In this document: positions 36,208 through 46,800 of the stretch, one piece after another | Layout of the letters: each line of letters opens with the position of its first letter | Position numbering within the stretch: position 1 is the stretch's first letter | NCBI GenBank assembly: GCA_023250955.1 | Contig: JAHEZQ010000024.1 | Location: 1-63,813 of the forward strand | Origin: Melioribacter sp. | GTDB taxonomy: Bacteria > Bacteroidota > Ignavibacteria > Ignavibacteriales > Melioribacteraceae | DNA: 63,813 bases | Reading direction: 5' to 3' | Made by a program: the position numbers and the translations under genes | The notes under the pieces: generated by a model | Database searches by the model: none | Seen by the model: the letters and a program-made list of their open reading frames with translations, nothing else | Told to the model about the DNA's origin: nothing

Positions 36208-37128
36208 ATGTCATTATCAAACAGACATTTATTAGGTCTAAACGGTGTACCGAAAGAGGATATTCAACTGATTCTTGATACTGCAACTACATTTCGAGAA
36301 GTTTTAGAACGACCAATCAAGAAGGTACCGACTCTTCAAGGAAAAACAATTGTAAATCTCTTTTATGAAGACTCAACACGTACAAGAATATCATTTGAAC
36401 TAGCACAGAAACGTCTTTCGGCAGACACAATAAATTTTTCAACTTCTACGAGCAGCGTTAAAAAAGGTGAAACTTTTAAAGATACAGTCCGCAACATTGA
36501 AGCTATGAAAGTGGATATGATTGTTGTTCGTCATAAATCTGCAGGTGTACCGCAGTATCTAACTCGAATCTCAAAAGCGAATATTATTAATGCGGGCGAT
36601 GGTCTCCATGAACATCCTACGCAAGGATTGCTTGATATGTATTCAATCAAGGAACGACTTGGAAAATTGGAAGGATTAAAAGTTTGTATTGTTGGAGATA
36701 TTGCTCATAGCCGTGTGGCACTTTCGAATATTTTTGGTTTGAAATCTATGGGTGCAGTTGTTTCGGTTTGCGGACCGGCAACAATGATCCCATTAGAAAT
36801 TGCATCTTTAGGTGTGAAAATTTTTACAAATATAGATGAAGCATTAGCTAAGAATGATGTTCTAAATGTTTTGAGAATTCAACTTGAAAGAAACGCCGGG
36901 ACGAGAATTCCTTCTTTAAGAGAATATCATAAATATTTTGGAATTACATCTGAGCGTATTGAAAAGTTTAATAAAGAAATTGTAATTCTGCATCCCGGAC
37001 CAATTAACAGAGGTGTTGAACTTTCATCAGAAGTTGCGGATGGTCCATATCAAGTAATTCTTGATCAGGTTACAAATGGTGTGGCAGTCCGAATGGCGGT
37101 TTTATACTTACTGGGTACAATGCATTAA
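36208..37128 (+). CDS. pyrB: aspartate carbamoyltransferase, catalytic chain
   Basis: A 306-aa enzyme that forms N-carbamoyl-aspartate from carbamoyl phosphate and aspartate. The carbamoyl-phosphate motif STRTRISFE, the HPTQGLLD segment and HPGPINRGVEL are all present. Length is typical. No pyrI regulatory gene is adjacent, as for class C-type (PyrB-only) enzymes. SD AGAGAAG before the ATG. Confidence 0.97.
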   Translation: MSLSNRHLLGLNGVPKEDIQLILDTATTFREVLERPIKKVPTLQGKTIVNLFYEDSTRTRISFELAQKRLSADTINFSTSTSSVKKGETFKDTVRNIEAMKVDMIVVRHKSAGVPQYLTRISKANIINAGDGLHEHPTQGLLDMYSIKERLGKLEGLKVCIVGDIAHSRVALSNIFGLKSMGAVVSVCGPATMIPLEIASLGVKIFTNIDEALAKNDVLNVLRIQLERNAGTRIPSLREYHKYFGITSERIEKFNKEIVILHPGPINRGVELSSEVADGPYQVILDQVTNGVAVRMAVLYLLGTMH

Positions 37129-37143
37129 GATAAAAGGTGAAAA

Positions 37144-38433
37144 ATGAAAATTATCCTTAAACAAGTTTTAGTATTACATCCTGAACAAAAGCTAAATCAA
37201 AAAAGTGATTTACTGATTAACAACGGAATTATTGAAAAAATTAATGGACTGAATGAAGCTGATTTCAAATCATCAAAAGTTTTTGATCTTGATAATAAAA
37301 TATGTTCGCCGGGATTTTTTGATATGCATGTTCATCTACGGGAACCAGGCAGAGAAGATGAAGAAACAGTTGAAACAGGAAGTAATGCTGCTGCTGCCGG
37401 AGGATTTACCGGCGTTGCTTGCATGCCAAATACGGATCCAAATATAGACTCAGCTGAAATTGTACGATTTATTAAAGAGAAGGCCAAAGAACACTTAGTA
37501 GATGTTTATCCTGTCGCTGCAGCTACACTTGCAAGAAAGGGCGAAGCACTTTCACCAATGTATGAATTATTTGAAGCAGGTGCTGTTGCATTTTCCGATG
37601 ATGGTGTTGCTATTAAAAACGCAGGGGTTTTAAGAAATGCTCTTGAATACTCTTTGAATTTTGGAACACCAATCATTGAACATTGTGAAGATGAATCAAT
37701 GGCTGACGGTGTAATGAATGAGGGATTGATTTCAACAACATTAGGATTGCCAGGTGTACCTAAAGTTGCAGAAGATCTTGTTGTGATAAGAGATATAATG
37801 CTTGCTGAATTTACTGGAGGTAAAGTTCATATTGCTCATATCAGTTCGAAAAAATCAGTTGAGTTGGTTAGACAGGCTAAGAAAAACAAAATTAATGTTA
37901 CCGCTGAAGTAACACCGCACCATTTTTCATTGACTGATGATCTTCTAAAATCTTATGACACAAATTATAAAATGAATCCTCCGTTACGAACACGGGCGGA
38001 TGCAGAAGCAATGATTGAAGGATTGAAAGATGGGACAATTGATTGTATTGCAAGTGATCATGCACCGCATGCAATTGAAGAAAAAGAAATGGAATTTATT
38101 TTTGCACCAAATGGAATAATAGGGCTTGAAACGGAACTCAGTTTAGTAATGAGTGATTTGGTTCATAAAAAACATTTAACCATTTCCCAGGTAATAGAGA
38201 AGATGGCGATTAATCCCAGAAAGATTTTAAATATTCCAATTCCGCAAATAAAAATAGGTGAGGTTGCTAATCTTACAATTTTTGATCCGAATCTAATCTG
38301 GACAGTTGACATCAATAAATTCAAATCAAAAGCAAAAAATTCACCGTTTGATAAACGTCTCATGACTGGTAAATCTATTGCTGTTGTTAATAAAGGGAAA
38401 ATGTTTTTCGAAGATAAATTTACTGCTATATAA
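37144..38433 (+). CDS. pyrC: dihydroorotase
   Basis: A 429-aa class-I dihydroorotase that closes carbamoyl-aspartate to dihydroorotate. The amidohydrolase zinc motif is DMHVHLREPG (His62, His64), followed by FSDDGVA, HCED, AHISS and the catalytic SDHAPH. 15 nt after pyrB; SD AAAGGTG. With pyrR and pyrB it forms the start of de novo pyrimidine synthesis; carA/B, pyrD, pyrE and pyrF are not in this window. Confidence 0.97.
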   Translation: MKIILKQVLVLHPEQKLNQKSDLLINNGIIEKINGLNEADFKSSKVFDLDNKICSPGFFDMHVHLREPGREDEETVETGSNAAAAGGFTGVACMPNTDPNIDSAEIVRFIKEKAKEHLVDVYPVAAATLARKGEALSPMYELFEAGAVAFSDDGVAIKNAGVLRNALEYSLNFGTPIIEHCEDESMADGVMNEGLISTTLGLPGVPKVAEDLVVIRDIMLAEFTGGKVHIAHISSKKSVELVRQAKKNKINVTAEVTPHHFSLTDDLLKSYDTNYKMNPPLRTRADAEAMIEGLKDGTIDCIASDHAPHAIEEKEMEFIFAPNGIIGLETELSLVMSDLVHKKHLTISQVIEKMAINPRKILNIPIPQIKIGEVANLTIFDPNLIWTVDINKFKSKAKNSPFDKRLMTGKSIAVVNKGKMFFEDKFTAI

Positions 38434-38575
38434 AAATTCATAAAAATTGTTCAGAGCTGTTCAATCAAGAATACAATGCTGATTTCCCAATTACTTCATC
38501 CGACTTCAGAAATTTAACTTACCTCAAAATCGAACTAAAAGAGCAAATTCTACGTCTTAATGATTAGAAAAATAG

Positions 38576-38592
38576 TTGGCATTATGATTGCA
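38576..38592 (+). promoter_or_regulatory. candidate sigma-54 (-24/-12) promoter
   Basis: TTGGCATTATGATTGCA has GG (38578-38579) and GC (38590-38591) at the exact spacing of RpoN promoters (TTGGCAC-N5-TTGCW type). It sits in the gap after pyrC, with a predicted start near 38603, about 20 nt before the lipoprotein ATG at 38624. Confidence 0.6.
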
Positions 38593-38623
38593 CTATTATA
38601 ATCAGAAATTTACGGAGGATGCT

Positions 38624-39454
38624 ATGAAAACCTTAAAATTATTTTTCAGTGGAATGTTTCTGATTACCATCTTATTATTTACCGGATGCGATCATTTACA
38701 TAATTATGATAATGTTCCGCCAACTGCCCCAAGAAATATATCCACTGTAACCGGTGATAATAGAGTTGATCTTTATTGGGATAATAATCCGGAGAGAGAT
38801 GTTGCAGGTTACAATGTTTATTACAGTTATTCTTATAACGGAAAATATACTTTGATAGGTAGCACACAGAGTACTCATTATATTGATGATGGAGCTAAAA
38901 ACGGAACAACATATTATTACGCAGTAAGTGCATACGATTATGATGGCAACGAAAGCGATTTAAGCGAAGATGTTATATATGACACTCCAAGACCCGAAGG
39001 ATTTAACCAGGCAATTTTTGATTTTAATAAATCTCCTAATAATGCAGGATATGATTTTAGTAAATATCTTGTCTTATCTTACAATGCTACTGATGCCGAT
39101 ATGTTTTTCGAAAATTATAACGGCATTTTTTACTTAAATGTATGGGACGACTCTGATCTTCAAGATATGGGACAGACTCAAGATATATGGGATATCAGTT
39201 ACGCACCAAGTGGGGGATGGATTCCGGTTAAACAAGGTGAAAATGTAAAATATGCTCAAGCACTTGTTGGTCATACATATGTAATATGGACATGGGATAA
39301 TCACTTTGCCAAAGTAAGAATTAAAAACATTACTAATGAGAGAATGGTTTTTGATTGGGCATATCAATTAGTTGAAGGTAATAAAGAATTAAAGAGAGGA
39401 AACCTCTCGTCAAAGAGAAATTCAGTACCGGAAAAAGTTGAAAGAAAATATTAA
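38624..39454 (+). CDS. lipoprotein with fibronectin type III domain
   Basis: A 276-aa protein. Signal peptide with lipobox FTGC, then a PPTAPRNIS linker leading to one FN3 domain (~32-120; VDLYWDNNPERDVAGYNVYY, abridged). A second beta-rich domain fills ~130-260. I chose the ATG at 38624 because SD GGAGG (38614-38618) fits it; a start 12 codons upstream would lack this and miss the lipoprotein pattern. Its exposure on the surface is likely but its ligand is unknown. A hairpin terminator follows. Confidence 0.8.
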   Translation: MKTLKLFFSGMFLITILLFTGCDHLHNYDNVPPTAPRNISTVTGDNRVDLYWDNNPERDVAGYNVYYSYSYNGKYTLIGSTQSTHYIDDGAKNGTTYYYAVSAYDYDGNESDLSEDVIYDTPRPEGFNQAIFDFNKSPNNAGYDFSKYLVLSYNATDADMFFENYNGIFYLNVWDDSDLQDMGQTQDIWDISYAPSGGWIPVKQGENVKYAQALVGHTYVIWTWDNHFAKVRIKNITNERMVFDWAYQLVEGNKELKRGNLSSKRNSVPEKVERKY

Positions 39455-39480
39455 CCCCGATGCATTCCTTCTCCTTGTTG

Positions 39481-39510
39481 AAAAAGCATACCTTAATGGT
39501 ATGCTTTTTT
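39481..39510 (+). terminator. terminator after FN3 lipoprotein gene
   Basis: A 10-12-bp stem (AAAAAGCATACC 39481-39492 with GGTATGCTTTTT 39498-39509), loop TTAAT, then T-run. It separates the lipoprotein unit from the DUF4783/kinase operon. Confidence 0.92.
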
Positions 39511-39549
39511 ATTTCTTTTAATTATTTTGGTGTGAGATTAGTGAAGGAA

Positions 39550-39993
39550 ATGAAATTAAATAATAAAAATAGAATTATACTTTTAATAAGCAGCTTGCTG
39601 CTAATTCTTAATTTTAATTCAGTGGTAATTAAAGCACAAGGTTCATCAGGAAAAGAGGCCTTAAAAGTTTTCTTACGAATCGAAGAAGGTATGGCAGGTG
39701 CAACAGTTGACAAATTCTCAAAATATTTCGGTAATAGGAATTATCTAAGTCTTTCGAATGGAGTATCGGGTTATTACAGCTCAAATCAATCTTACTATGT
39801 AATCAAAGATTTTCTAAGTATTTACCAACCAATATCTTTTAAACTAACTAATACTGTTACTGAAACTGCAACTCCGTTCGCATCCGGAATATTAAAATAT
39901 AACTCAAAAGGAGTCAGGGGTACTTCTGTAGTTTTTATATCACTGCATTTCATAGATGGTGTATGGAAAATTTCTCAGATAACGATTAATTAG
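39550..39993 (+). CDS. DUF4783-like secreted protein
   Basis: A 147-aa protein with signal peptide ending VIKAQ, followed by a single cystatin/NTF2-like fold: repeated short helix and strands, 'FSKYFGNRNYLSLSNGVSGYYS' abridged as NYLSLSNGVSGYYS, and the terminal VWKISQITIN. This matches DUF4783, seen in Bacteroidota/Ignavibacteria. The ATG at 39550 has SD GAAGGAA; a longer frame from 39460 would run through the terminator. It starts an operon with the large histidine kinase 1 nt downstream. Confidence 0.75.
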   Translation: MKLNNKNRIILLISSLLLILNFNSVVIKAQGSSGKEALKVFLRIEEGMAGATVDKFSKYFGNRNYLSLSNGVSGYYSSNQSYYVIKDFLSIYQPISFKLTNTVTETATPFASGILKYNSKGVRGTSVVFISLHFIDGVWKISQITIN

Positions 39994-39994
39994 A

Positions 39995-42900
39995 ATGATA
40001 AACAAATTCTTGAATCGGAAACTAATATTTACAACCCTATTTTTAATTTTCTTCTTAATATTTATTATATCAGCAATCGTATCTCCAATCATTATCAATA
40101 ACGAAAAAAGTAATTGGGGAACCATATTAACAGATAAAATTGAAGCTACTGAAACGACTATTGATCAGGCATTAGACAAAAAATCGAATTTACTTATTAG
40201 ATCATTCGATTCCATTAAGCCTACCACTTCAAGATTATTATCTAATACAAATGTTGATAAAAAGAAGATTATCCAACTCTTCACCAAGTATGATAATGAA
40301 AAAATATTAATCCAATTATATAATGATTCAAATATTTTGATTGGGTGGAATTCACAATCAGTTATTGATGATTTAAATATATCAAGCGTAAAGTATTATT
40401 ATGGACAAACTTTTTTTACCGGGGAAAAACTTACTTCATATTTATCGTTTAGTGACTTATTAAAAATTAATAATCAGAATTACACAATTGTTATAAGTAC
40501 GCCGTTCGAGAAACATTTCTCACTCTCTAATAAAAATTATTCTTTTGAGAACTTTTCGGATTCTTTGTCAAATAAACTTTCTGTTAAAATAAACATTGAT
40601 TATTCACCGCTAGCTAAATTTTCTAAAGATGGCAGAAAATATTCCTACATTCTACTAAATAATTTCAAAAATAAAATTGGAGTTGCAACATTCGATAAAC
40701 CATCATTAGAGACTTCTGTCAATATGATAAAAAGTTCAATATGGTTATTACAATCGTTAGTATTGATTTTTGCTTTTATAATATTGGGGTTCATAGGAAA
40801 ACATTATCAAGAAAAAATACAGAGCAAGTTATTTAGAATAATATTATTAACTTTTTATCTTACAGTGCTGCGGATAGCATTATTTTATTTTGAAATACCT
40901 TCTTCACTAATTCATAATTCGCTAACAGACTCGTCGAATTTTTCATCTGTTTTTGGGTACGGGATTGTGCGCTCTCCGCTTGAATTTACTATTACCGTTC
41001 TATTTTTACTGGCTGCAGTTATCAAAGGGTATAATTATTTCCTAGAATATTATTATGAGAGTAAACTAAACGAAAAAAAAAGTGTTGTTCGCCTTCTTTT
41101 ATTAATCTCATCACTTTTTCTTTATTTATTAGTTTACCGCGGATTTGCTGCATCAATTAGAAGTGTGATATTTGATTCCAACATCAGGTATTTCAAAGAT
41201 TTTTCATTAATTCCCGATTCATCTGTTCTGCTGATGTGTCTGAATATTTTATTACTTGCATTAGCAACGGTTTTATTCTCGGTTATACTTATTCTATTTA
41301 TTTTAAATTATAAACAGGAGTATTTCCCTAAAAAAAAATCAACATTTTATTTAATCTACTTTGTAATTATCCAACTCACAGGTTGGTTATTTGATTTGCT
41401 GCAAAGTGAACCTCAAGGAACTCCTTTAATACGAATTATTTTTATCACAGCAACTTTCTTAATATCATTAATTATTCTTGAAGCTGAAAAAAAATCTATT
41501 AGACATTTTGTTTATTATTCATTTGCTGCTTCGATTCTATCGGTTAGTTTATTAACATACTATAATTCCGAGATTGAAAGAGAATCATTAAAAACTACAG
41601 CCCATGATATCACGCGCACAGATGAGAATTTAATTGAGTTTATGGTTTATCAAACACTCAACGGAATTCAAACAAGCGACAAAGTCGTTAACTCGTTTTA
41701 CAATGATGCAGATCTTTCAGCAGATGCTTTTATTGTTTGGACAAATAGTATGCTTTATAAAGAAGGGCTTAGTTCTTCGATATATTTCTATGATGATCAA
41801 AAAAAATATCTTGGAGGATTTTCATCATCTAATGAATTGTTAACTAACAAGTTTCAGCAAATAATAGAACAGTCTGGCGATAGCTTAAAAATTAACAAAC
41901 AGCTAAATATGTTTGGTGATAGAGTTACATTTACTGGAACATCTCCTATTCTATCTGAAGAAAAAATTATCGGATATGTTTTAGTTTCGGCAATATATGA
42001 TGAAGATTATTTTCACTATGAAGAATTACCAAAATTTTTAATTCCTCAGAGAGCTGGAATTGCTTCGGCTATCGACTATGATAAGTTAAAAATATTTGAT
42101 TTTCATAACGGTGAACTAGTAAGGTCTTATGGTAGTTTAACATTATCTGATTCCAGCCAGTATTTGATTCTAAACGCTCAATTTACTTCGTTTAACGAAG
42201 CATGGGAAAATCTTGAATTGAGTAATGAGAATTATCTTTTCTATCTTCTTAAAATTAATACACCCTCTAGTCATAAAATAATTGCTGTTGCAGTTGAAGA
42301 AAAAAACTTTTCCTGGAGTCTTACTGATTTCTTTAAAATATTTTTTATTCACACAATAATAATTCTGACGATATTATTAATTGTCGCAATCATAAAAATA
42401 AAACAAACGATAATTCTTTTATCGGCATATCGAACACGGTTAATAGGTGCATTTATGGTTGTATCTTTGATCCCATTAATTTTAATTGCCATTTATTTTA
42501 GAAATTTAACCGAAGAAAAAAACTTCGATCTACTTACAAAAAGATTAACTGAACTCGCTCAACAAGTTGAATCATATTTATCGCTTTACTCTACACAATC
42601 AAACATAAATTCACAGCTTATATATGAAAAAGCATCTATTGATAATAATATTTCCTTTTCTCTTTTCAAAAATAGTAATATGATCTACAGTACGAATAAT
42701 ATCTATAACGAAATTGGATTACTTCCCAAGATAATTCCGGCACTTGTTTATAATGAAATCATATTAAGCGTTAATCAAAATTATTATGAAAAAGAGAAAT
42801 TAGAGAATCACGCTATTAATTCAATTTATCATCGTTCTTCGATTAATGGGGACGATTATATTATCAAAGTTTCCGATCTGTTTAATAAAGTTGATCTACC

Positions 42901-43819
42901 ATTGTCTGATTTAGAACTTGATATTTTCTTATTTGGAATATTTTCATTAGCGGGAATTCTTCTGTTCATTTTTAGTACAATACTTGCAGAACAAATATCT
43001 TCACCCATAAGACGATTAACAGGAGGAGCTAAATCCGTTGGTGAAGGAGATCTAAATGTTGAAATTAATTATGGAACGCGCGGTGAGATTAAAGATTTGA
43101 TTGATGGATTTAATGCGATGGTTAAAAGACTTAAACAAGGTCAAATTGAACTTGCCCAATTAGAAAGGGAAACAGCTTGGAAAGAAATGGCAAAACAAGT
43201 AGCTCATGAAATTAAAAATCCTTTAACCCCAATGAGACTTAATGTTCAACAATTAATCAAAGCTCATAAAGATAATTCACCAAAGTTCAGTACTATATTT
43301 GAAAAAGTTACCTCATCAATCGTTACGCAAATAGAGATACTTAAAAATATTGCTTCAGAATTTTCAAACTTTGCTCAAATGCCCAAACTAAGCATTTCAA
43401 AAGTAGAAGCAGTTTCTGTTATAAAGGAAACCCTAAATTTATTTATTGAAGAAAAGCGAGAAATAATATTCAAACCTAAAAAGTCTGAAATATTTATTAA
43501 TGCTGATCAAGATCATTTAAAGAGAACAATTGTAAATCTTATAAGAAATTCCATCCAAGCGGATTCCACTTTAATCAATATTACAATTGATGCAGACGAT
43601 AATTACAGTTATCTGAGATTAAAAGATAATGGAAAAGGAATTTCAAAAGAAAATATTGATAAGGTGTTTGATGAAAACTTTACTACGAAAACAAAAGGAA
43701 TGGGGATAGGATTAAGCTTGGCAAAGAGATTCATTGAGAATATCGGTGGAAATATTTCAGTAGAGACAACTTCAGATGCCGGAACTACATTTTTATTAAC
43801 AATTCCCTTAGCATTATAA
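39995..43819 (+). CDS. very large multi-pass sensor histidine kinase (NtrY-like)
   Basis: A 1274-aa kinase with about a dozen membrane helices and three extracytoplasmic stretches (roughly 30-240, 540-780, 850-970). A HAMP domain (~1000-1050) leads to a HisKA motif VAHEIKNPLTPMRLN with phospho-acceptor His1071. The HATPase domain shows NLIRNSIQA, DNGKGIS and GMGIGLSLAKRF. The NPLTPMRL sequence resembles NtrY. No response regulator lies next to it. Its stop overlaps the start of the next gene (TAATG). Confidence 0.92.
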   Translation: MINKFLNRKLIFTTLFLIFFLIFIISAIVSPIIINNEKSNWGTILTDKIEATETTIDQALDKKSNLLIRSFDSIKPTTSRLLSNTNVDKKKIIQLFTKYDNEKILIQLYNDSNILIGWNSQSVIDDLNISSVKYYYGQTFFTGEKLTSYLSFSDLLKINNQNYTIVISTPFEKHFSLSNKNYSFENFSDSLSNKLSVKINIDYSPLAKFSKDGRKYSYILLNNFKNKIGVATFDKPSLETSVNMIKSSIWLLQSLVLIFAFIILGFIGKHYQEKIQSKLFRIILLTFYLTVLRIALFYFEIPSSLIHNSLTDSSNFSSVFGYGIVRSPLEFTITVLFLLAAVIKGYNYFLEYYYESKLNEKKSVVRLLLLISSLFLYLLVYRGFAASIRSVIFDSNIRYFKDFSLIPDSSVLLMCLNILLLALATVLFSVILILFILNYKQEYFPKKKSTFYLIYFVIIQLTGWLFDLLQSEPQGTPLIRIIFITATFLISLIILEAEKKSIRHFVYYSFAASILSVSLLTYYNSEIERESLKTTAHDITRTDENLIEFMVYQTLNGIQTSDKVVNSFYNDADLSADAFIVWTNSMLYKEGLSSSIYFYDDQKKYLGGFSSSNELLTNKFQQIIEQSGDSLKINKQLNMFGDRVTFTGTSPILSEEKIIGYVLVSAIYDEDYFHYEELPKFLIPQRAGIASAIDYDKLKIFDFHNGELVRSYGSLTLSDSSQYLILNAQFTSFNEAWENLELSNENYLFYLLKINTPSSHKIIAVAVEEKNFSWSLTDFFKIFFIHTIIILTILLIVAIIKIKQTIILLSAYRTRLIGAFMVVSLIPLILIAIYFRNLTEEKNFDLLTKRLTELAQQVESYLSLYSTQSNINSQLIYEKASIDNNISFSLFKNSNMIYSTNNIYNEIGLLPKIIPALVYNEIILSVNQNYYEKEKLENHAINSIYHRSSINGDDYIIKVSDLFNKVDLPLSDLELDIFLFGIFSLAGILLFIFSTILAEQISSPIRRLTGGAKSVGEGDLNVEINYGTRGEIKDLIDGFNAMVKRLKQGQIELAQLERETAWKEMAKQVAHEIKNPLTPMRLNVQQLIKAHKDNSPKFSTIFEKVTSSIVTQIEILKNIASEFSNFAQMPKLSISKVEAVSVIKETLNLFIEEKREIIFKPKKSEIFINADQDHLKRTIVNLIRNSIQADSTLINITIDADDNYSYLRLKDNGKGISKENIDKVFDENFTTKTKGMGIGLSLAKRFIENIGGNISVETTSDAGTTFLLTIPLAL

Positions 43820-46800
43820 TGTTCGATCTAACTCCACAACAAAAAGAAGCATTCGATTATAAGAATCACATTTCGTTGACTGCTAATGCAGGTTCGGGAA
43901 AAACTTTTGTTCTCTCTAAAAGATTTGTCGGGATCTTACTAAATGAAGAAATCGATTTATCAAGTATTGTTGCAATCACCTTTACAGATAAAGCAGCCGG
44001 CGAACTTAATAAAAAAATTGCCCGTGAAATAGACGAAAGAATTCTTGAGGAGGTAAACTCCGGCAAACGTAAAAAACTTGAGGAGATAAGAAGACAATTA
44101 GTTTCGGCCAACATATCAACGATACATTCTTTTTGTATTAACATTTTAAGAGAATTTTCACCAGAAGCTGAAATAGATCCTAACTTTAGCGTAATTGATC
44201 AAACAACAACTAATGAAATATTTCAGTTATGCGTTGAAGATTCAATAAACACTAATATAAAAAACCCGGAGAGTTCAGAGGAATTAAAATACATCATTCG
44301 TTATTTCGGTTCTAAAAAAGCATTCATTGCACAATTAGAGAATTCACTAAATCAAAAGAATACGATTGACCAAATATCCAAGAAGTTATATTTAAGATCT
44401 GATGAAGAAATAGCACTTTATCTCCGTCAAGAATTTGAAACTATTTTTAATCAGATCTTTTCAACACAGATTTCAGAAGTTATTACTATTCTTAGAATAA
44501 TAAATGACTTTATTATTGAGCAAAACAATACCAACAAATATGCAGCAGAAACAGAACATCTCTTAAATCATTTTACTGCAAATCTATCTTCCGTAAGTAA
44601 AATAAAATTACTTAAGCAGTTTGTTGGTTCTGCGCTTACAAAGGAGTACACAGTTCGTAAATCCGGTTACCTTAGCAAAGGTCCGGGAGAGTATCAAAAC
44701 CAAATTGAAATAATTAATTCACTCTTTCTTGAACTACAACCTTTCTTTTCTTTTGATGAAGGCAGTAAACATGAAATTGAATTAGCTAGAATCGGCAGAA
44801 CATATCTTAAAATATTTAACAGTATAAACAAATTATATACCGACAGAAAAAAACAAAAAGGTTACCTCGATTTTGAAGATCTTCTAATATTTACTCAACA
44901 TGTTTTGCAAAGAGAAGAAGTACAAACATATCTTCGAGAAAAATTTCGTTACATAATGATTGATGAATATCAAGACACTAATGAACTTCAATATGAAATA
45001 TTCATGCCTATACTGGATAATCTCCGAAGCGGAAATCTATTTGTAGTCGGCGATGAGAAACAAAGTATTTATATGTTCCGTAATGCTGAACTTGAAGTGT
45101 TCAATAAAACAAAAAAAGAAATTGACGGAATTGAGAAAATAGGCAGATTACTAAGTTTACCTCACAGTTTTAGAATGGCACCTCCTCTTGTTCTATTCAT
45201 TAATAAAATATTTTCCAATCTCTTTAGTAATCCGGATATTTTTTTTAACGAAGTAGAACACAACGAACTAGTATGTGCTAAGGATGAAAATGAAATTGGT
45301 AGAGTTGAATTACTATTATCTGAAGCGGGCGGTGAAACGAACGAATGTGATCTGGTTGCTGAGAAAATATTAAAGTTGCGATATGATAATGAAGCTGAAC
45401 TGAAAGATATTGCAATACTTTGCCGTAAGCGTGATTCATTTGCTGAACTGGAAAAAGTTTTTGTGAAGAAGAATATTCCTTATTCAATCGTCGGAGGAAA
45501 AGGATTTTACCAGCGCCAAACCATTTATGATATTTATAATTATCTCTCGTTTCTGTTGAAGCATGAAAATGATTCCGCATTAGTGGGAATATTGAGATCA
45601 CCATTTTTTAATATTTCCGATCTTCAGCTTTATAAAATATCGCTTAGTGAAGGGAATACGTTTTATGAAAAACTAAAAAGCAGCTCAGAAGATAATTCTG
45701 AATTAAAGGAAGTTTTCAATAGATTAAACGAAAATTTATTGATTGCATCCAGTACTGAAATTTATTCACTCATAAGAAAAATTCTTTTAGAAAGCGGTTA
45801 TTGGGCAGTGATTGCATCAAAAAAGAATTCATCTCAAGAAATAGCGAATGTAGAAAAGTTATTGTTATTAGCGCGGGCATTTACAAAAAAGAGTTTTAAG
45901 AATTTGTACGACTTCACTGTTTCGATGCGTGAGTCAATTGAAGATCATGAAGACGAAGGTCAAGCCCAAGTTACACGCGATGAAAATTCAGTAAAGATAT
46001 TAACAATACATCAAGCGAAAGGATTGGAATTTAAGGCTGTATTTCTTTACAACTGCAACGATACTGTAAAAGATAGTTCGGTGAAATCGAAATCATTGAT
46101 CTGCGATAAAAATTATGGAGTGATTGCAAAAGTTCCTACAGACGGAAATTACTTCAACAAATATGATACTGCTCCGATTGTCTCGCTTTATAATTACATC
46201 ATTTACCGGAAAAACCTTGCTGAGATAAAACGGCTATTATATGTTGGATTAACCCGCGCAAGGAATTATCTATTTATCAGTGCAGAATTGAAAAAGGAAG
46301 AACCCAGCAAAAACTCTTTTCTTGATCTAATACTAAACGGACTCAACGCTGAAAATTCCACAAATGAACTTAATTTATCTTCCATGGTCCAATTCATGAA
46401 ACTGATGAATGGTGAATATAAATTTTATAATAAAAACGTTTCATTGATTATTCCTATTAAGAGAGAGATAGAAAAAGCAGAATCAATAGAACTTAAGGAG
46501 AAAACCACTCTTGAGGAAAAAATTATTCTCACTAAGAAAATTCATGATAGACCTAAACGTGAGATAATTTCCGCAACTAAAATATCCATGTTTACTCAAT
46601 GTCCTGTCAAATATCAGTTAACTTATGAGTTGGGATACTCTACGATTTACAATCTTGTTAAAGAACGGTCAGATGAATTTGAATTCAATCAAATTGAAGA
46701 TGATGAATTACGCCGTTACGCACAACTGAAAGGAAAACTGATCCATGCCGTTTTGAAAGAGGAAGTTGTTCGAGAAGAATTGTCTGAATATTTAACTACC

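Noticed and set aside
39460-39549. Extended N-terminus of the DUF4783 protein
   Set aside because: It would be translated through a strong intrinsic terminator, and the ATG at 39550 has its own SD and starts the signal peptide.
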